Shown: piece by piece, positions 26,566 through 35,648 of the stretch | Numbering within the stretch: the stretch's first letter is position 1 | Layout: every line of letters starts with the position of its first letter | NCBI RefSeq assembly: GCF_016908395.1 | Contig: NZ_JAFBDU010000001.1 | Coordinates: 372,001 to 436,000, forward strand | DNA from: Metabacillus crassostreae | Lineage (GTDB): Bacteria; Bacillota; Bacilli; Bacillales; Bacillaceae | DNA: 64,000 bases | Direction: 5' to 3' | Position numbers and translations under genes: made by a program | The notes under the pieces: model-generated | The model's input: only the letters and a program-made list of their open reading frames with translations | Databases searched by the model: none | What the model was told of the DNA's origin: nothing

Positions 26566-27210
26566 ATGAAAAAAAATAGAGGAATTTTAATAATAGTTTC
26601 TACTTTAATATGTATTGTTGTATTGTCTGCTTGTGGAAGCTCAACTGAAAATTCAAGTACTACGTTGGAAAATCAGTCACAAAATAACAGCTCCAATCAA
26701 ACAACAAATGAAGAATCTTCAGAGAATGCTCCAGATCCTGAAAGCAGTAATCATGACAAAAAGGAAATAGACAATAATGATACAAATGAAAAAGAAGATA
26801 CCTCAAGCGAGAATACAATAAATGATGAAGAGTCATCTTCTAATAATACTGATGAGAACATGAAAGAAAAGTTTGTAAAGAAGATTAATGAAACTAAAAT
26901 TGAAGCAGAAAAATTGGAAGCTACAGATTCTTCGACATACGCTTTGAAAAAAGTAGAAGACGATAGATGGGAAATGTGGGATAAATTACTGAATGAAATA
27001 TATGGAGCTTTAAAGGAGCAATTGTCTGCAGAGGAAATGGAGCAATTAAAAGAAGAACAGCGGAATTGGATAAAAAACAGAGATAAACGTGCATTAGAAG
27101 CATCACACAAATTTAAAGGCGGTACACAGGAGCACTTAGAATATTCGGCTGTCTCAGCAAATATTACAGAAGAAAGATGCTATGAATTGGTCGAGGATTA
27201 TATGAAATAA
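26566..27210 (+). CDS. Lipoprotein with C-terminal LprI-like (lysozyme inhibitor) domain
   Basis: The 214-residue product has a lipoprotein signal ending L-S-A-C (Cys at about 23), then a disordered Asn/Ser/Glu-rich linker of about 80 residues, then a helical domain: WDKLLNEIYGALKEQL, LKEEQRNWIKNRDKRAL and a final ERCYELVEDYM. The Q-R-x-W-I-x-x-R-D stretch is typical of the LprI/DUF1311 family, which includes lysozyme inhibitors in other bacteria. It should sit on the outer face of the cell membrane. GAGGAGAG precedes the ATG. Confidence 0.8.
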   Translation: MKKNRGILIIVSTLICIVVLSACGSSTENSSTTLENQSQNNSSNQTTNEESSENAPDPESSNHDKKEIDNNDTNEKEDTSSENTINDEESSSNNTDENMKEKFVKKINETKIEAEKLEATDSSTYALKKVEDDRWEMWDKLLNEIYGALKEQLSAEEMEQLKEEQRNWIKNRDKRALEASHKFKGGTQEHLEYSAVSANITEERCYELVEDYMK

Positions 27211-27254
27211 ACAGATTAGTTAATTATCAAGAGATTAAACTAGGAGCAAATATA

Positions 27255-27914
27255 ATGGATATTTGGATTGTAGAAGAAAAAGTGACAAACAAGTTTATAG
27301 GAAATTTAGGTCATTATTTAAGGGTAGATGGAGAAGTGGAAAATGCCTACAATTTATATGCTATTGGAGACGATTACGTAGAAAATAATAAAGATTTTTT
27401 ACTAGAGTTTTTATTGCATGAAAAAAGGTATCCTTTGTTTGTTACTTTTATTGTCTATGACGATCAAACTGACGAATATACTACCTTTTTAAAAAAGAAC
27501 AAAATAGAGTTTGTGTTAAATAATCTTGACGAAAAAAGAACGTATTATGATTTTCGCGGTAAGCACCAATATCATCCTCCATGCTTTACTGCAAGAATTG
27601 AAGATGATGATTCCTTGGCACTGTTACTGAATGAAACATATTGGTTACCAGCTCAAAATGAGTTTTATTCTATTTCTTTTTCTGATAATTTAACATTTGA
27701 ATCAGAGGAGGTTATTGAGTGGAGAAGAAAAAGAAAAAGGTCGATTGCAAGCTTCAAGATTGATGGAAATACAAGCTTCATTTTAATTGAACACGACGGT
27801 GCAGGATTTTACTTATTGTCAAATGAGGAGAAGTATTTTCCACTTACAAATTTTATGTCAAGCTTACCTAAAGGTACAGTCGTAACACAAATAAATGATA
27901 CAGTCAAAAGATAA
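27255..27914 (+). CDS. Hypothetical 219-residue soluble protein
   Basis: Soluble, acidic in the N-terminal half, with a run of basic residues (EWRRKRKRSI) near 155-163. No signal peptide or known motif. It is 44 bases downstream of the LprI-like gene and first in a run of four unrecognised cytoplasmic genes. TAGGAG precedes the ATG at about 12 bases. Confidence 0.6.
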   Translation: MDIWIVEEKVTNKFIGNLGHYLRVDGEVENAYNLYAIGDDYVENNKDFLLEFLLHEKRYPLFVTFIVYDDQTDEYTTFLKKNKIEFVLNNLDEKRTYYDFRGKHQYHPPCFTARIEDDDSLALLLNETYWLPAQNEFYSISFSDNLTFESEEVIEWRRKRKRSIASFKIDGNTSFILIEHDGAGFYLLSNEEKYFPLTNFMSSLPKGTVVTQINDTVKR

Positions 27915-28077
27915 ATATCTTTTGATTTAGTAATTTGAGTTACTAAACAATTTTGGTGCACAGTAAATATTGTGTTTCTAAGTGTGAAAAATTGAATTGT
28001 AGAAGTCTAATAAAAGAATAAAATTACTTTTATACAATTTTTCAGATCCAGCAAGTAAAAGGAAAAGTGATTTGTTT

Positions 28078-28899
28078 ATGAAATATCAACAAAGGGATTT
28101 TAATACTGTACTAAAAGAAAAGATAATAAATAATGAAATGGTTTTAAAAGATTATATAGAGAAATTGTTACGGAAGCATAAATCTGCTTTTGCTAAGAGA
28201 AATTTACTTTTGGATGCTGGGTTTGTTAAAGAAGGCAAAAACCATTTTAAGCCTGAATACAGTTCTTCTATATCAATTGGCATTGCAAATGATAATGGAG
28301 AAATTATTGATTTACGTATCATAAGAATATGGAAATGCGAACGTTATATCTTAGGATTGCCAACTTCTTTTACTATTCCTGTTAGCAAAATTATTGGCGA
28401 ATTACTCGATCAAACAATAGAAGAAATTAAGGAAGAATTGAATGAATATATTGATGAACTGATAGGTACAGATTCTCCGAAATTAAGAGAGATATTTCTT
28501 GATGAAGAAATTGATAAACAGGGGTTTGTAAGTATTGTCAATAATATTTACAAGCAAGACTGTTTTATTTATGCAATTATTCCGAAATATGAGAAAGAGC
28601 TACTAACTGAACTTTCAAATGACTTTATTAGTGTTAATAGCTTTCCATTACCATATATTTTCCCTAAGGAAATAGGTTATCTTGGATATGTAAAAGACAG
28701 TTATAAGCAATATGTATATGAATTTTATTTACACTCACCTATGATAAATCATCTTGTTTTTTCCAATATTGATGCTTCTGAGCATTTGAGGGAAATTACT
28801 AAAAAGAATCTAGATATCTCACAATTATTTGAATTAAATAAAATACCTCATATGACCATTGGTCCTGATGGTCAATGGCTAAAGATAGTTGACTATTAA
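28078..28899 (+). CDS. Hypothetical protein, DUF4304-like in its N-terminal part
   Basis: 273 residues. Residues 20-90 have a DUF4304-like pattern (a helix, then LLLDAGFVKEGKNHFKP and a strand-rich section with IRIWKC). The C-terminal half is helical with acidic repeats. No membrane segment. The start (ATG 28078) has only a weak AAAGGAAAAGTG upstream; TTG 28072 is also possible. Confidence 0.5.
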   Translation: MKYQQRDFNTVLKEKIINNEMVLKDYIEKLLRKHKSAFAKRNLLLDAGFVKEGKNHFKPEYSSSISIGIANDNGEIIDLRIIRIWKCERYILGLPTSFTIPVSKIIGELLDQTIEEIKEELNEYIDELIGTDSPKLREIFLDEEIDKQGFVSIVNNIYKQDCFIYAIIPKYEKELLTELSNDFISVNSFPLPYIFPKEIGYLGYVKDSYKQYVYEFYLHSPMINHLVFSNIDASEHLREITKKNLDISQLFELNKIPHMTIGPDGQWLKIVDY

Positions 28900-28931
28900 T
28901 TTTAGTATTTTGTATCAAAGGAGAATGTGGA

Positions 28932-29232
28932 GTGTTAATAGAAGTCCAATTTTGCTTTGAAAGTCAATTTATCCGTTGTTCAACAAAAATAGGAAGAAGA
29001 GTTCGTATGCTACAAAGAGATTTTGGTAAATGGTTGTATAACAAAAATAACCTTCATGCTTATTGGGTAGTTGCTCATGTAGATGAGGAAGATAAAGAGA
29101 ATATATGGTGTTTGTTTTGATGCAGAGGCTTTCGTTTACTGGCTGAACAACATAAGGTTTAAAAAGAGTAAAAAAGTTGCTACGTTAATAGAATGTCCAG
29201 ATAAACCTCCAAAGAAGAAAATTAATTTTTAA
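28932..29232 (+). pseudogene. Frameshifted hypothetical gene, about 100 codons
   Basis: A GTG start with AAGGAG 9 bases upstream opens a frame ending at TGA about 29118. If one base is skipped near 29108-29115 (a GGTGTTTG stretch) the protein continues through FDAEAFVYWLNNIRFKKSKK to a TAA at 29232, giving a normal-looking 100-residue protein ending in a basic tail. The simplest reading is a single-base indel. The coding bias on both sides of the join is similar. Family not recognised; it might be intact in relatives. Confidence 0.55.
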
Positions 29233-29326
29233 CAGCATAGGGCTTAAGGTGATTGTGGTAATGAAACATAAGTAATCGAAAATAAAGAAAATGAGGAAAT
29301 TAAAAGAATAGCAGGAAGTGATGATA

Positions 29327-29899
29327 ATGTCTGTCTTTATTCAATACAGTCATATAAGTATAGTGAATTCAGTTCCGGTAAATCTAAAAAATGAAAATTT
29401 TACAATAATGGATATTGGATTAATGCTAAGAGATGAAGATGATTTTACATATAAATTCATAGCAAATAGTTTTAGTTATCCAATATTCTTTGTTTTACAT
29501 ACTTTGATGTTAGACGATGAGGAAATGAATAAGATCAAACATCTTCAAATTGATTATCTAACTAGCAATGAAAACAAAAATTGGATAGTAGTAAAAATAA
29601 TAAATAGATTTCAACTAAAACTAGTATCAGAATATTGTGAGTGGTTTGCTTGCCTAGGTTTAGGTTCTTTATTGCTGCAAGGTGACAACCTTCAATTTGA
29701 ACATTTATTGCCCATTTTTTCATTGAGTGATTCAGGCAGATTACCTAATTTTGACTGGATGAATGTAAAAACCATAATAGAAATCGATGAAGTGGGATTT
29801 ACGGTAATTACAAAGGATGAAAGAATTAATAGTACAACAAAATTGATACAGTATATCCCAAAAGAGTACGCTATTGACTTGGGAAATAGCGATTTTTAA
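29327..29899 (+). CDS. Hypothetical 190-residue soluble protein
   Basis: Soluble, strand-rich, with LRDEDDFTYKFIANSF and a EYCEWFACLGLGSLLL segment. No signal peptide or catalytic motif. ATG 29327 has AGGAAG 8 bases upstream; in-frame starts at 29318 and 29321 overlap that site. It closes the run of unrecognised genes between 27 and 30 kb. Confidence 0.55.
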   Translation: MSVFIQYSHISIVNSVPVNLKNENFTIMDIGLMLRDEDDFTYKFIANSFSYPIFFVLHTLMLDDEEMNKIKHLQIDYLTSNENKNWIVVKIINRFQLKLVSEYCEWFACLGLGSLLLQGDNLQFEHLLPIFSLSDSGRLPNFDWMNVKTIIEIDEVGFTVITKDERINSTTKLIQYIPKEYAIDLGNSDF

Positions 29900-30055
29900 A
29901 GTTTATCGTTCTATAATTGAATTCGATATATTTGATGTGAAACGTGAAACAATTGAGCGTCTTCCTGTAACAAAAAAATGGCTTAATTTAATTTTCAACT
30001 AATATGACCTTAATAAGGTTATTTAATTTTTATTCTTACTAGTTAGGGGGTAAAA

Positions 30056-30856
30056 ATGGAAATTATAAATCAAGTAAAAGCTATAGTCATGGACCTCGAC
30101 GGAACTTTATTGAATAATAAAAAAGAGGTATCTGAAAGAAGTAAGGGTGCTATCTTGTCAGCTTATGAAAAGGGAATCACGATTATCTTCGCTACTGCAA
30201 GACCTCCTAGATCAGTTGATATCTTTTTGACAAAAGAACTTCAAGAGATATCATCTATTATTTATTATAACGGAGCTTTTATTGTTGATAATCTTAGCGG
30301 AACACGAAAACATTTCCCTATTCAACAAACTATTATGATTGAAATAGTATATTACCTTCTTAGTACACAACCAGAAACAAATATATCTATAGAGTCAGAA
30401 GATAATTGGTACAGTTACAAAGCATTGAATTACATCCAAACCCTGAGAGTGCTCGCTAATCCAATTGTATTACCTTTAGAAGAATTTAAGAAAGTAAACT
30501 CTTCGAAAATATTAATTTCTCATTGTAATGAGTATAAGTCCATAATCGATCAATTCGGCGATAAGGTAAATATCATACAAACAGATTCTGGAAGCTTAAT
30601 TCAAATCATGGACAAAAATGTCTCAAAAGAAAATGCAGTAATGGATTTATGTATGCAAAAAGGAATAGAAATGGATTATGTAATGTCTTTTGGTGATGAC
30701 TGGAATGATTTTAATTTATTTAAAGAAAGTGGCTTTTCTGTAGCGATGGGAAATGCCATTCCTGAGTTGAAACAAGTCGCCTCTTTTGTTACCAAGAGCA
30801 ATGATGAGGAAGGTGTAGCTATTGTCATAGAAGAAGTAGTTTCACAATCCGGCTAA
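30056..30856 (+). CDS. Cof-type HAD-IIB phosphatase
   Basis: The nucleophile motif is M-D13-L-D15-G-T-L-L-N. Motif II ATARPPR (about 46-52), the C2B cap between motifs II and III, motif III with SSKILISH, and motif IV FGDDWNDFNLF (about 217-227) are all present. At 266 residues it is a normal Cof/YidA-type enzyme, which dephosphorylates sugar phosphates or nucleotides. GGGGG precedes the ATG. Confidence 0.88.
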   Translation: MEIINQVKAIVMDLDGTLLNNKKEVSERSKGAILSAYEKGITIIFATARPPRSVDIFLTKELQEISSIIYYNGAFIVDNLSGTRKHFPIQQTIMIEIVYYLLSTQPETNISIESEDNWYSYKALNYIQTLRVLANPIVLPLEEFKKVNSSKILISHCNEYKSIIDQFGDKVNIIQTDSGSLIQIMDKNVSKENAVMDLCMQKGIEMDYVMSFGDDWNDFNLFKESGFSVAMGNAIPELKQVASFVTKSNDEEGVAIVIEEVVSQSG

Positions 30857-30936
30857 GTGTTGTTTATTTACATTGACGTTTCGTAGACAAGAGATAGAAA
30901 ATGTATTGAGCTTTAATTTTTAGGGGAGAGTTTTGC

Positions 30937-31173
30937 TTGAAATTTATTGAATTCGGAATAGGTAACACTTGGTTGGTTAGGACAGAAACAGAGCTAGAGG
31001 ATGGTACAGAATATGAGCAAAAAGGAATTGTTGGGCCTTTAAAATTTCACTCTTTATACATAAGAATATGGATTGATAAAACGGTTTTTATATTTGATTC
31101 AAAAGAATGTTTTAAAAGAATGAAGAAAAAACGCAGGAAATTTAAGTTAATTATCGGTATGACAAGCAGATAA
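30937..31173 (+). CDS. DUF3977-like small protein
   Basis: The 78-residue protein reads FIEFGIGNTWLVRTETELEDG then YEQKGIVGPLKFHSLYIRIWIDKTVFIFD with a basic end. This is the DUF3977 family pattern, common in Bacilli and without known function. TTG start with AGGGGAGAG about 6 bases upstream. Confidence 0.7.
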   Translation: MKFIEFGIGNTWLVRTETELEDGTEYEQKGIVGPLKFHSLYIRIWIDKTVFIFDSKECFKRMKKKRRKFKLIIGMTSR

Positions 31174-31250
31174 ATTTCTTGGTTAGGCTCAGTTGTTTTA
31201 GGAAGTTGCAAGCTTGGGATTATTCTTAGTGAGAAGAGGTGTGAATTTTT

Positions 31251-31928
31251 ATGAAGGATGATAAAGCCATATTATTTGATTTGGATGATACCTTACTTAA
31301 TAGGGATAAAGCAGTAAATGAAATGTTATTGATTATATTAGAAAAGTGTTATGAAAATGTGGAAGAAACGATCAAAAACCAAATGCTGCAATCATTCAAG
31401 GGTTATGACAAAGCAGCCTATGGCTGTAATGATAAAACAAAGGTTTTTGAATCATTGTTTGATGAATTTCCACCAAAATATAGATTACCAAGTCATGATA
31501 TTCAAGACTTCTGGAATAATCATTTTCCTTATTGTTTTTCTATTCACGAAAATACGATAAATCTCGTAAACTCGATAAAAAAGTATGTTAAAGTTGCGAT
31601 TATCACAAACGGCTCAACAGAGAGACAAAAAGCAAAAATAGTAAACACAGGTTTAAATAATTATTTTGATATTATTATAATATCTGAAGAAGTGGGATTA
31701 AGTAAACCTGACAAACGAATATTCGAATTAGCATTAAGTGAACTTAATGTGAAATCAGAAGACGCATTGTTGGTTGGAGACGACTTAGAAAAAGATATTA
31801 GCGGCTGTCAAAATGCGAATGTAAGGGGTGTTTGGTACAACCCTCATAATAAAAAGAATGAAACGGACATAAAGCCATTTGCTGAGATCAGTTCTTTGGA
31901 TGAAATATTGAGTTATATTACATATTAG
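31251..31928 (+). CDS. HAD-IA family phosphatase (YjjG-like)
   Basis: The 225-residue protein has motif I F-D10-L-D12-D-T-L, motif II (AIITNGST, about 118-125), motif III Lys in GLSKPDKRIF and motif IV VGDDLEKDI. A helical cap follows motif I. The Asp-Asp-Thr variant is usual in YjjG/2-haloacid dehalogenase-like nucleotidases. Substrate unknown. AGAGGTG precedes the ATG. Confidence 0.85.
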   Translation: MKDDKAILFDLDDTLLNRDKAVNEMLLIILEKCYENVEETIKNQMLQSFKGYDKAAYGCNDKTKVFESLFDEFPPKYRLPSHDIQDFWNNHFPYCFSIHENTINLVNSIKKYVKVAIITNGSTERQKAKIVNTGLNNYFDIIIISEEVGLSKPDKRIFELALSELNVKSEDALLVGDDLEKDISGCQNANVRGVWYNPHNKKNETDIKPFAEISSLDEILSYITY

Positions 31929-32039
31929 GCAGTTTCAGAATTCTTAACTATAAATGCTTTAACCTTTAATTTTTTGAGTAAACCTCCAAATTTCATATTT
32001 ACATAATATGTTAAAGTATGTAATATAGAATAAATATCA

Positions 32040-32310
32040 AAAACGTTTGAAGAGAAGAGTAGATAAATTGATTTCTTTCTAGAGAGCTCCGTTGGTGGGA
32101 AGGAGTAAGGATGATTTATTGAATCAAGCCTCTGAGTATCATATCGGAACCTTTTAGGGGATGGTATGACGGGAGCTCCCGTTATAGAGCTAAAGTATAG
32201 TATTTTTGTACTTGATAAGATTAATATGGTGACATATTAATAAACTGGGGTGGTACCACGATTATAAAATCTCGTCCCCAAGACATGATGTCTTGGGGGT
32301 GGGATTTTTT
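32040..32310 (+). promoter_or_regulatory. T-box riboswitch leader upstream of an MFS transporter
   Basis: All main parts are visible: AGTA (32058) and GAA (32121) of the specifier-loop E motif, flanked by GATAAAT / ATTTATT helix; the distal GGTTGGTGGG-type loop region; the antiterminator T-box GGGGTGGTACCACG (32247-32260) paired with CTCGTCCCC; and the competing terminator CCCCAAGACA / TGTCTTGGGG (32276-32298) with seven T. Aligned to the Tyr T-box in this window, the specifier reads CAA (Gln), 32125-32127, followed by G. TCA (Ser) is one base off. Uncharged tRNA would permit transcription of the MFS gene. Confidence 0.85.
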
Positions 32311-32358
32311 TGTTGTTTCTGGTGTTTCTTTACCTGTTATGAAAGGAGGGTGTTAAGA

Positions 32359-33618
32359 GTGACTTTAAGTAAAAGATGTGTTTCATGGAAATATCCCTCC
32401 ATTTTATTATTTGGAATAGGAGTTTCAAATGTGGGTGAGTGGATATATTTCATCGCTCTTAATTTAATCGTTTTAGAAATGACTAGTTCTCCACTTGCAG
32501 TATCTGGACTTTATATCATTAAACCTTTGGCTACTTTATTGACTAATTTTTGGGCTGGGAGCATTATTGATCGATTTAATAAAAGAAACTTAATGGTTTT
32601 TCTTGATATTTTCCGAGCTGTATTTATCGCTTTATTACCCATTATGTCATCTCTTTCACTCATTTATTTCGTTGTTTTTATCATAAATATGGCAAGTTCT
32701 ATTTTTGGTCCATCATCAATGACATATATAACAAAATTAATACCTCATGAACAACGAAAACAATTCAATTCCCTTCATAGCCTAATTACATCAGGTGCAT
32801 TTTTGATAGGACCAGCAATTGCAGGGTTTTTATTTATGATCGGTACTCCGATTTTTGCTATCTATATAAATGCACTAGCATTATTGATCTCAGGAATGAT
32901 TACGTTACTAATGCCTGATATAGAAAAGCAAAAAATTGTTTCCCCAATAAATAGTGAGCTATCTATTAAAATAATAAGAAATGATTTGCTTGCGGTAATT
33001 AAATTTAGTCGCAAATCACAATATATAATGATGATTTATATGTTGTTTAGCTGTGTTATGGTCATTATGGCAAGTGCTGTAGATTCGCTTGAAGCAGCTT
33101 TTGCCAAAGAGGTACTATTTTTGTCAGAAAGTCAGTATGGTTTTTTGGTTACTATTGCTGGGGCAGGTATTGTAGCTGGCGCTATAATAAACTCTATATT
33201 TGTTAAAAATCTAAAAACATCGTTAACAATTGGTTTGGGTTCAGTTTTAGTCTCAGTTGGTTATGTGATTTATGCTTTTTCAAGCTCGTTCATCATTGCG
33301 GGAATTGGCTTTTTTATTTTAGCGTTTTTTATTTCTTATGCGAATACAGGCTTTTTAACATTCTATCAAAATAATATACCAGTAGAAATGATGGGGCGCA
33401 TTGGCAGTGCCTACAGCTTAATTCAAGCAGTTTTCGTTATAGCTACAACGAGCATTATGGGCATTGCAGCAAATAGTACTTCGATTCAGGTAGTTGTGGT
33501 TATAGGTGTACTTGTAATGATGATTTTATCCATAATATTGTGTATATGTAGCTTATTACCTTCAAAAAAACAATTTTATGAAGTGAAAGCCTATGGTAAT
33601 GAAACTATTAGTCTTTAA
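32359..33618 (+). CDS. MFS transporter (EntS/MefA-like exporter), T-box controlled
   Basis: The 419-residue protein has about 12 hydrophobic helices, the MFS motif A-like loop WAGSIIDRFNKRN after TM2, and the C-half layout of the MFS_3 group (enterobactin exporter and macrolide efflux pumps such as MefA/EntS). The GTG start with AAGGAGGG 8 bases upstream is preferred; earlier in-frame codons lie in the leader terminator. Control by a T-box is unusual, because that group normally exports drugs or siderophores. It may export an amino acid or an inhibitor linked to one tRNA. Confidence 0.85.
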   Translation: MTLSKRCVSWKYPSILLFGIGVSNVGEWIYFIALNLIVLEMTSSPLAVSGLYIIKPLATLLTNFWAGSIIDRFNKRNLMVFLDIFRAVFIALLPIMSSLSLIYFVVFIINMASSIFGPSSMTYITKLIPHEQRKQFNSLHSLITSGAFLIGPAIAGFLFMIGTPIFAIYINALALLISGMITLLMPDIEKQKIVSPINSELSIKIIRNDLLAVIKFSRKSQYIMMIYMLFSCVMVIMASAVDSLEAAFAKEVLFLSESQYGFLVTIAGAGIVAGAIINSIFVKNLKTSLTIGLGSVLVSVGYVIYAFSSSFIIAGIGFFILAFFISYANTGFLTFYQNNIPVEMMGRIGSAYSLIQAVFVIATTSIMGIAANSTSIQVVVVIGVLVMMILSIILCICSLLPSKKQFYEVKAYGNETISL

Positions 33619-33813
33619 GAAGAGAAGCGGTATAAGATAATCTAAATATATTGCTAAAACAATAAGAGATAAAAAATAAAGAAGTAGAAGCTATGGTAAA
33701 ATATTCTATATATATTAATGTATTTTGGAAAAGTAAATTCACAAAGCACTATCAAAGGTTTTTTGCTACATTCATGTTTTTCAAGCCATATGATTCTGTG
33801 AGGAGAAAATTAT

Positions 33814-34008
33814 ATGAGTAACCAAAGTGAAACACCAGAAAGAAGAAGAGAAAGAATGAGACAGGAAGAATTAAAAAGAAATCCTCCTGGTAGTATTCAT
33901 GGTGGAGGGTTGACCGATTTAGTTGGAGCTCTAGGTTGGAAGGGGCTTGGCATATTTATCTTACTATTAATTTCAGCTTTTATTATTTATTCAGTTTTCT
34001 TTCGATAA
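33814..34008 (+). CDS. DUF6366-like small membrane protein
   Basis: The 64-residue protein begins ETPERRRERMRQEELKRNP, then a Gly-rich piece, then DLVGALGWKG and one transmembrane helix (about 45-62). That order matches the DUF6366 family. GAGGAG lies 8 bases before the ATG. Role unknown. Confidence 0.65.
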   Translation: MSNQSETPERRRERMRQEELKRNPPGSIHGGGLTDLVGALGWKGLGIFILLLISAFIIYSVFFR

Positions 34009-34131
34009 TGGAGACATCTATTTAAACATGATCATACAAAAATATGTAGTGATTGTTAGTAGATAAAGCTGTAGGATAGCTTCTTCAGGATGATAGATAT
34101 TCTTAAGAAAATAAAACTGAGGTGTGACTTA

Positions 34132-34626
34132 TTGAAGAAAATTAGAAAAGCAACAAAAGAAGATATGAAAAGTATTTATATGATGGGCTTTGACGTTTGG
34201 GGAGATAATATGTCTTCCGAAAAATATATAGCAATTTGTCAAGAATCAAGTAAGTATCAAAAGGGAACCTGGTACACTCTTGAAGATCTACACACAAAGG
34301 AACTACTAAGTTCTCTTATTGTTTATGAGCTAAGTCCCTCAAAAGATATCATCGTAAAAGGGCTTGGTTCAATTGCGACTCCTTTGCAATTTAGAAAAAA
34401 AGGGCATGCTTCTTTATTAGTAAAAGAAGTAATTAATGAACTTGAACAAAAAGAAAGCTGCAACCATTTTTTTCTTTATAGTGATATTGGAGCAGATTTT
34501 TATAGCAAATTAGGTTTTATGGAAATTCCTTATGAAAAGCAAAAATACAAAGAGAGTGTTTGTATGTATTATTCACAATCTTATGATGTTGATTCAATTT
34601 CATTTGAGATTCCTAATTATTTCTAA
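34132..34626 (+). CDS. GNAT-family N-acetyltransferase
   Basis: 164 residues. VKGLGSIATPLQFRKKGHASLLV is the acetyl-CoA motif A (R-K-K-G-H-A), and FYSKLGFMEIP gives motif B. The TTG start at 34132 has GAGGTGTGA 6-9 bases upstream; the longer frame from 34090 has none. The ending is unusual for the family. Substrate unknown. Confidence 0.75.
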   Translation: MKKIRKATKEDMKSIYMMGFDVWGDNMSSEKYIAICQESSKYQKGTWYTLEDLHTKELLSSLIVYELSPSKDIIVKGLGSIATPLQFRKKGHASLLVKEVINELEQKESCNHFFLYSDIGADFYSKLGFMEIPYEKQKYKESVCMYYSQSYDVDSISFEIPNYF

Positions 34627-34719
34627 AAGGTGCTTATATCAATCAAGATGATTGTAGAATAATAAGATAGGAGATTATGCTAATATTAGGGAAAGCTTGT
34701 GGTAAAGGTGATGAGTACT

Positions 34720-35007
34720 ATGCAACATTGCAAAAATTGTGAAATACAATTTAGTTGGAAAAAAGTTTATCGGTCTTTTTGGGGCTGGGGGTACAAATCT
34801 ATTATATGTGAAAAATGTGGTACTAAGCATCGTATAACTTTTTCCGGAAGGTTAATAGCAACGTTTCTAATTGTTCTACCAATGTCATTTTTTATTAACT
34901 TTCTATCTCCTTTTGAAAACTTAATTATAACAATTTTTATTGGAATCTTTTTAGCGTTTATTGGTTCAATACTAACTCCATTTTTAGTTAGATTTAAAAG
35001 CGATTAG
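34720..35007 (+). CDS. Putative zinc-finger membrane protein (cxxc-20-cxxc type)
   Basis: The 95-residue protein has two C-x-x-C pairs 20 residues apart (HCKNCEIQF and ICEKCGTKHRI), the layout of the TIGR04104 family, then two transmembrane helices (about 42-58 and 68-90). Such proteins sit in the membrane with a small zinc ribbon facing the cytoplasm. ATG 34720 has AAAGGTGA 8-9 bases upstream. Confidence 0.7.
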   Translation: MQHCKNCEIQFSWKKVYRSFWGWGYKSIICEKCGTKHRITFSGRLIATFLIVLPMSFFINFLSPFENLIITIFIGIFLAFIGSILTPFLVRFKSD

Positions 35008-35074
35008 AAGATTTGAGGATTTGCTAGCAGTTGTTCAGATAGAAGCATGAAAACCTCTTATAGGAGTGGAAATA

Positions 35075-35536
35075 TTGAGAAAAGTAAAAGGAATGTTATC
35101 ATCTTTATTCGTATTATTTCTTTTAAATGGATGTAACACCAATAACGTAGATATCTTTCAATATAAGAACTCTTATGTTGGTGATAACAGTGCGGTTTCA
35201 GATATTTTAAATTTTTTACCAAGTAAAAATCAGTTAGAAGGATTTGAACTTGAAACTAAAGAAAAACCTTATGGAATAATCATACATTATCATTTAGAAA
35301 TAGAAGAAGGTTACGAACAAACTGTTTTATACAACAGTACATATTTATTTTCATTAATTCAAAATGCTGAACTGATAAAGTTTGATTTCGAAGGTATGGA
35401 ATATGAAATGACGAAGGAAAAACTAGAGAAATGGTATGGAAGAGATTTGAATGAATTTAATAACAAAGAAGAATTGGACGATTTCATTCAGGATCAATTG
35501 AAAGATCAAGATAAGGTAAAGCAACTCTTCAACTAA
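35075..35536 (+). CDS. DUF4825-like lipoprotein
   Basis: The 153-residue product has a signal peptide with lipobox L-N-G-C (Cys at about 20). The mature part has YKNSYVGDNSAVSDILNFLP and ends in a long helical tail; this YxGxxxGDNSxVxNI pattern is the DUF4825 family. The TTG at 35075 has AGGAG 9 bases upstream, while GTG 35066 abuts it. Expected on the outer membrane face; function unknown. Confidence 0.7.
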   Translation: MRKVKGMLSSLFVLFLLNGCNTNNVDIFQYKNSYVGDNSAVSDILNFLPSKNQLEGFELETKEKPYGIIIHYHLEIEEGYEQTVLYNSTYLFSLIQNAELIKFDFEGMEYEMTKEKLEKWYGRDLNEFNNKEELDDFIQDQLKDQDKVKQLFN

Positions 35537-35648
35537 AACCGGTTTGACTAACAGTATTAGCATTCAAGTGTCTCAACGGAATAGAAATAATGTTTGTGAT
35601 GTTTCCATTAGGATGGTTCTAGTAAGCTTAAGAAGATGAGGTGAAATA

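Noticed and set aside
26751-27110. 119-codon Ser/Phe-rich minus-strand frame
   Set aside because: It is the complement of the low-complexity Asn/Glu linker and helical domain of the lipoprotein gene.
32293-32358. Extended N-terminus of the T-box controlled MFS protein
   Set aside because: These codons lie in the leader terminator and lack a ribosome binding site; GTG 32359 has AAGGAGGG.
33693-33820. 42-codon frame before the DUF6366-like gene
   Set aside because: No ribosome binding site; it overlaps the next start and has an odd amino acid mix.
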